64,000 nt of DNA from Streptantibioticus_C sp963761325. GTDB lineage: Bacteria; Actinomycetota; Actinomycetes; Streptomycetales; Streptomycetaceae. Shown one piece after another: positions 61,417 through 64,000 of the stretch. The stretch is taken from the NCBI GenBank assembly GCA_963761325.1, contig CAVXGZ010000008.1, positions 62,001 through 126,000 on the forward strand, in the 5' to 3' direction. The position numbers and the translations under genes were made by a program. How positions within the stretch are numbered: position 1 is the first letter of the stretch; every line of letters begins with the position of its first letter. Below the pieces are notes generated by a model. The model made no database searches and was not told where the DNA came from. It saw only the letters and a program-made list of their open reading frames with translations.

Positions 61417-62058
61417 GTGGCCGACGGAATCCCGGCGAACGCGAGCGTGCAGGCGCCGTACTTCTTCCTGAGCTACGGCCGCACCCCCTCGGTCGAGGGC
61501 GACCGGCAGCCCCCGGACCGCAACCTGGTCCGCTTCCACCAGGACCTGTCCCGGCACATCATGCAGCTCACCGACCTCAGGGCCGGGATCTCGCCCGGCT
61601 ACCTGGACCGGCTGACCGAGATCGGATCGGCCTGGGAGACCGAACTGAAGCGGGAGTTGGCCAAGTGCCAGGTCCTGGTGCCGGTCTACTCGCCGCGCTT
61701 CGTGGCCAGCCGCTGGTGCGGCAAGGAATGGCAGGCGTTCGAGCGCCGGCAGCAACTGCAGCGGGACAAGCAGGCGTTCACCCGCAACGCGGTGGTCCCG
61801 GTGCTGTGGGTCCCGCTGCCGGACGACCAACTGCCGCCCGTGCTGCGGGGGGTGCAGTACGTCCACGACGGGGTCGGGCAGGCCTACCAGCAGGAGGGCC
61901 TGTACGCCCTGATGGCCGCGGAACGGTGGGGCGTCTACAAGCGGACCACCCTGGCGATCGCCCGCACGATCGTCTCGGTGGCCCGCAGTTCCCGGCTGGA
62001 TCCCTGCACGCCGTCGGTCTTCGACGACCTCGGTAACGCCTTCGAGGAGGAACCGTGA
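61417..62058 (+). CDS. fxsC: TIR-like protein FxsC (first copy)
   Basis: A 213-residue TIR-like protein. The first strand is PYFFLSYGRTP, followed by CQVLVPVYSPRFVASRWCGKEWQAF, the boxes typical of FxsC. It could sense or consume nucleotides as TIR domains do, but no NADase glutamate can be assigned with certainty. The GTG has AGGCGG six bases upstream. Its stop overlaps the second FxsC gene by GTGA. Confidence 0.87.
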   Translation: MADGIPANASVQAPYFFLSYGRTPSVEGDRQPPDRNLVRFHQDLSRHIMQLTDLRAGISPGYLDRLTEIGSAWETELKRELAKCQVLVPVYSPRFVASRWCGKEWQAFERRQQLQRDKQAFTRNAVVPVLWVPLPDDQLPPVLRGVQYVHDGVGQAYQQEGLYALMAAERWGVYKRTTLAIARTIVSVARSSRLDPCTPSVFDDLGNAFEEEP

Positions 62059-63386
62059 GGCCCAACGCGCAGCCCACCGACCCCTGGGGCACGGCCGTCA
62101 CCGGCATTCCGCCGATCTTCTTCCTCAGCTACGCCAGCACACCCCGTCCGGCCGACGACCACGACCTCGATCCGGACAAGCTGGTCTTCGAGTTCCACGC
62201 CGAGTTGAGCCGCCAGGTCGAGCACCTGGCCGGCGCCCCGCCGGGCGCGGTGGTCGGCTACGCGGAGCGGCCCGGTGACCCGCCGGTCCGCATCCTGGAC
62301 GCGCTGGCCCGCTGCCGGGTCTTCGTCCCGCTGTGCTCGCCGCGCTACTTCTCCACGCCCTCCTGCGGGCAGCAGTGGTACGCCTTCACCCGGCGCCCGC
62401 GCTCCGGCACGGCGATCGTCCCGGCGCTGTGGGCCCCGGTGATGCTCGCCCAACAGCCGCTCGTGGCACGGGAGTTGCCCGGCGGCCTGTTCCTGGACCC
62501 GCCGGGGGCGCGCAAGGATCGGGCGCCCGGGCGCTACGCCGCCGAGGGGCTGTACTCGCTGATCACCCTGGAGGAGGACGACCGGGTCTACCGGGCGGCC
62601 GTCCGCCGGCTCGCCGAGCACATCGTGCGGGTGGCCCGCAGCGCTCCCGCCACCGCGGTGGACGGAACCGAACTGGGCCGACTGCACACGCTGCCGGACG
62701 CGTTCGCCGCCTCGCCGCCCCGGCCGCGTCTCGGCATCGCGGTGCTCGCGCCCTCCGCGGACCGGCTGCCGCCCCAACGCGATCCGGCCCCCTACGGCGC
62801 CTCGCCGCTGGACTGGCAGCCGTACGGGGAGCCGCACCGGGCGCCGTTGGCCGAGCGGATGGCCGAACTCGCCCGCAATCTGGGCTTCGCGCCGGAGATC
62901 CGGATCTTCGACCGGTCGCTCGGCGAACTGTTCGGCTCACCCCCGCCGGGCGGCCCGTGGGTACTGCTGATCGACCCGTGGACACTGCACGACCGGGACT
63001 CGGCGGCGCTGATCCGGCGCTTCGACGCGCTGGATCAGCCCTGGGTGGCGGTGTTGGCGGCGCTGTCCGACCACGATCCGCAGAATCTGCGCTTCCACGA
63101 CGCCCTGCGCCGGCTGCTGCGGGACGCCCTGCCGCGTCGACTGGCCAGGAGCCGGATGATGCACCGCTCCGCGATCACCGGAATTCCGAGTTCCGAAGCG
63201 TTCGGGCGCATCTTCTCCGAGCTTGTCGAGTCCGCGGGGCTGCATTTCCTGATGGGAACTCAGGTAACATTCGGCAACCGGCCGCGGACTTCTTCCGGAG
63301 GGCGGCCGCGACTCGGCATCGACGGACTGGCCGTACACGACGCGGAGGAACGCAGCGACGACAGCGGCTCGGAGGGGACACGATGA
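62055..63386 (+). CDS. fxsC: TIR-like protein FxsC (second, longer copy)
   Basis: A 443-residue protein. Residues 15-200 repeat the FxsC TIR-like fold (PIFFLSYASTPRP, CRVFVPLCSPRYFSTPSCGQQWYAF). A further 240-residue region follows (RLGIAVLAPSADRLPP, VLLIDPWTLHDRDSAALIRRFD) that looks like a second, diverged TIR-like or Rossmann domain. Start and stop overlap the neighbouring genes by GTGA and ATGA. Two FxsC copies in tandem suggest a heteromeric signalling complex. Confidence 0.87.
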   Translation: MRPNAQPTDPWGTAVTGIPPIFFLSYASTPRPADDHDLDPDKLVFEFHAELSRQVEHLAGAPPGAVVGYAERPGDPPVRILDALARCRVFVPLCSPRYFSTPSCGQQWYAFTRRPRSGTAIVPALWAPVMLAQQPLVARELPGGLFLDPPGARKDRAPGRYAAEGLYSLITLEEDDRVYRAAVRRLAEHIVRVARSAPATAVDGTELGRLHTLPDAFAASPPRPRLGIAVLAPSADRLPPQRDPAPYGASPLDWQPYGEPHRAPLAERMAELARNLGFAPEIRIFDRSLGELFGSPPPGGPWVLLIDPWTLHDRDSAALIRRFDALDQPWVAVLAALSDHDPQNLRFHDALRRLLRDALPRRLARSRMMHRSAITGIPSSEAFGRIFSELVESAGLHFLMGTQVTFGNRPRTSSGGRPRLGIDGLAVHDAEERSDDSGSEGTR

Positions 63387-64000
63387 CGACGGGCGAAAGC
63401 CAGGGCAGGATCATCACGTTCTACTCGTACAAGGGCGGCACGGGTCGCACCATGGCGCTGGCCAACACGGCCTGGATCATGGCCTCCTGGGGCCGGCGCG
63501 TGCTGGTGGTCGACTGGGACCTGGAGGCCCCCGGCCTGCACCGGTTCCTCCATCCCTTCCTGGATCAGCAGCGCATCCAGACCACCCCCGGGGTGCTCAA
63601 CCTGATCACCGACTACGTCCGGGCGATCTCCGAGGAGATCGCCTCGGCCACCCCGTGGATACTGGACCAGCCCGAGCGCCGCGAGCGGTGGATGCGGGAA
63701 CGCGCCCGTATCGGCGGCGCGCTCATCACACTGGACTGGAAGAACTTCCCGCCCGGCGGGCGGCTGGACTACATGTCGGCCGGCCGGCAGAACCGCGATT
63801 ATTCGGCGTACTTCTCGCAGTTCGACTGGAATTTGTTCTACGACCAGCAGTTCGGCGGGGAATTCCTGGACGCCCTCAGCGCCGAACTGCGCCGCGACTA
63901 CGACTATGTGCTGATCGACAGCCGCACCGGGCTGAGCGACGTCGCCGACATCTGCACCATCCAGTTCCCGGACGTACTGGTGGACTGCTTCACCCTCAAC
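63383..64000 (+). CDS. KGGVR-motif variant AAA/ParA-like ATPase (partial, runs off the window)
   Basis: The first 206 residues of a P-loop ATPase related to MinD/ParA. The nucleotide loop reads YSYKGGTGRTMALAN, with Arg where the canonical Walker A has Lys-Thr. VVDWDLEAPGLHRFL and DYVLIDSRTGLSDVADIC follow. Such ATPases are regular members of fxs loci and may drive assembly of the signalling complex. The 3' end lies beyond the window. Confidence 0.88.
   Translation, partial: MTTGESQGRIITFYSYKGGTGRTMALANTAWIMASWGRRVLVVDWDLEAPGLHRFLHPFLDQQRIQTTPGVLNLITDYVRAISEEIASATPWILDQPERRERWMRERARIGGALITLDWKNFPPGGRLDYMSAGRQNRDYSAYFSQFDWNLFYDQQFGGEFLDALSAELRRDYDYVLIDSRTGLSDVADICTIQFPDVLVDCFTLN

Noticed and set aside
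1..64000. CRISPR arrays, tRNA or rRNA genes, insertion sequences, integrases and prophage genes
   Set aside because: No regularly spaced repeats, cloverleaf-like segments, transposase or integrase motifs were noticed on reading either strand.

Overview
The window is GC-rich DNA from an actinomycete of the Streptomyces type. The coding regions have strong third-position GC bias and frequent GTG and occasional TTG starts, and many neighbouring genes overlap by ATGA or GTGA. Rare TTA leucine codons, a SARP regulator, a WYL regulator, type VII-secretion-style proteins and an FxSxx peptide system all fit that group. I see no rRNA, tRNA, CRISPR array, insertion sequence or integrase.

Left region (1-8.3 kb): a minus-strand operon runs off the left edge. 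In transcription order it encodes an amino-acid dehydrogenase, a D-2-hydroxyacid dehydrogenase, a PAPS sulfotransferase, a binding-protein-fold protein without a signal peptide and a ThDP enzyme, with a SARP-type activator just upstream. It looks like part of a small-molecule cluster of unknown product. Two small plus-strand peptides follow: a 32-residue one with a TTA codon, and a 66-residue one with a double-glycine leader and an extremely His-rich tail.

Housekeeping and accessory region (8.3-35.6 kb): a WXG100-like protein with a calpain-type protease and two small partners; a beta-propeller protein; a GT39-type membrane glycosyltransferase; an OlsB/OlsA-like ornithine-lipid pair; a frameshifted lytic transglycosylase; a GH25 lysozyme; a GNAT and a NUDIX protein; two methyltransferases; HtpG; a CoA-transferase behind a palindrome-bearing promoter; a WYL regulator divergent from a DinB protein; an ArsR repressor divergent from a Zn/Cd-type P1B ATPase; a cyclase-family protein; a metallophosphoesterase; and a PIMT-like methyltransferase coupled to a 45-residue peptide.

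Main biosynthetic cluster (about 35.6-55.3 kb): an amino-group carrier protein (LysW type), its ATP-grasp ligase, ArgC- and ArgB-like enzymes, an M20 releasing hydrolase, a split transketolase and a DegT aminotransferase. These match the logic known for 2,6-diamino-5,7-dihydroxyheptanoic acid in vazabitide A, azinomycin and ficellomycin. A sulfotransferase and a complete PAPS supply (CysC, plus CysC-like/CysD/CysN) are embedded, and two adjacent overlapping proteins (40821-42469) are candidates for the aziridine-forming Vzb10/11 (AziU3/U2) pair. An ATP-grasp ligase, MFS exporter, second M20 peptidase, two-part GNAT and a degenerate-receiver LuxR regulator complete it. No NRPS is present, so the predicted product is a sulfate-activated azabicyclic amino acid, probably ligated by the ATP-grasp enzyme. 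TTA codons in three genes suggest bldA control.

Right region (55.5-64 kb): an Rrf2 regulator divergent from the sulfate-activation operon, a convergent SLATT/SLOG pair, and an FxSxx-COOH peptide system (FxsA, FxsB, AAC(3)-like, two TIR-like FxsC proteins, KGGVR-type ATPase) that runs off the right edge. Its FxsB has lost the HExxH residues of its C-terminal domain.
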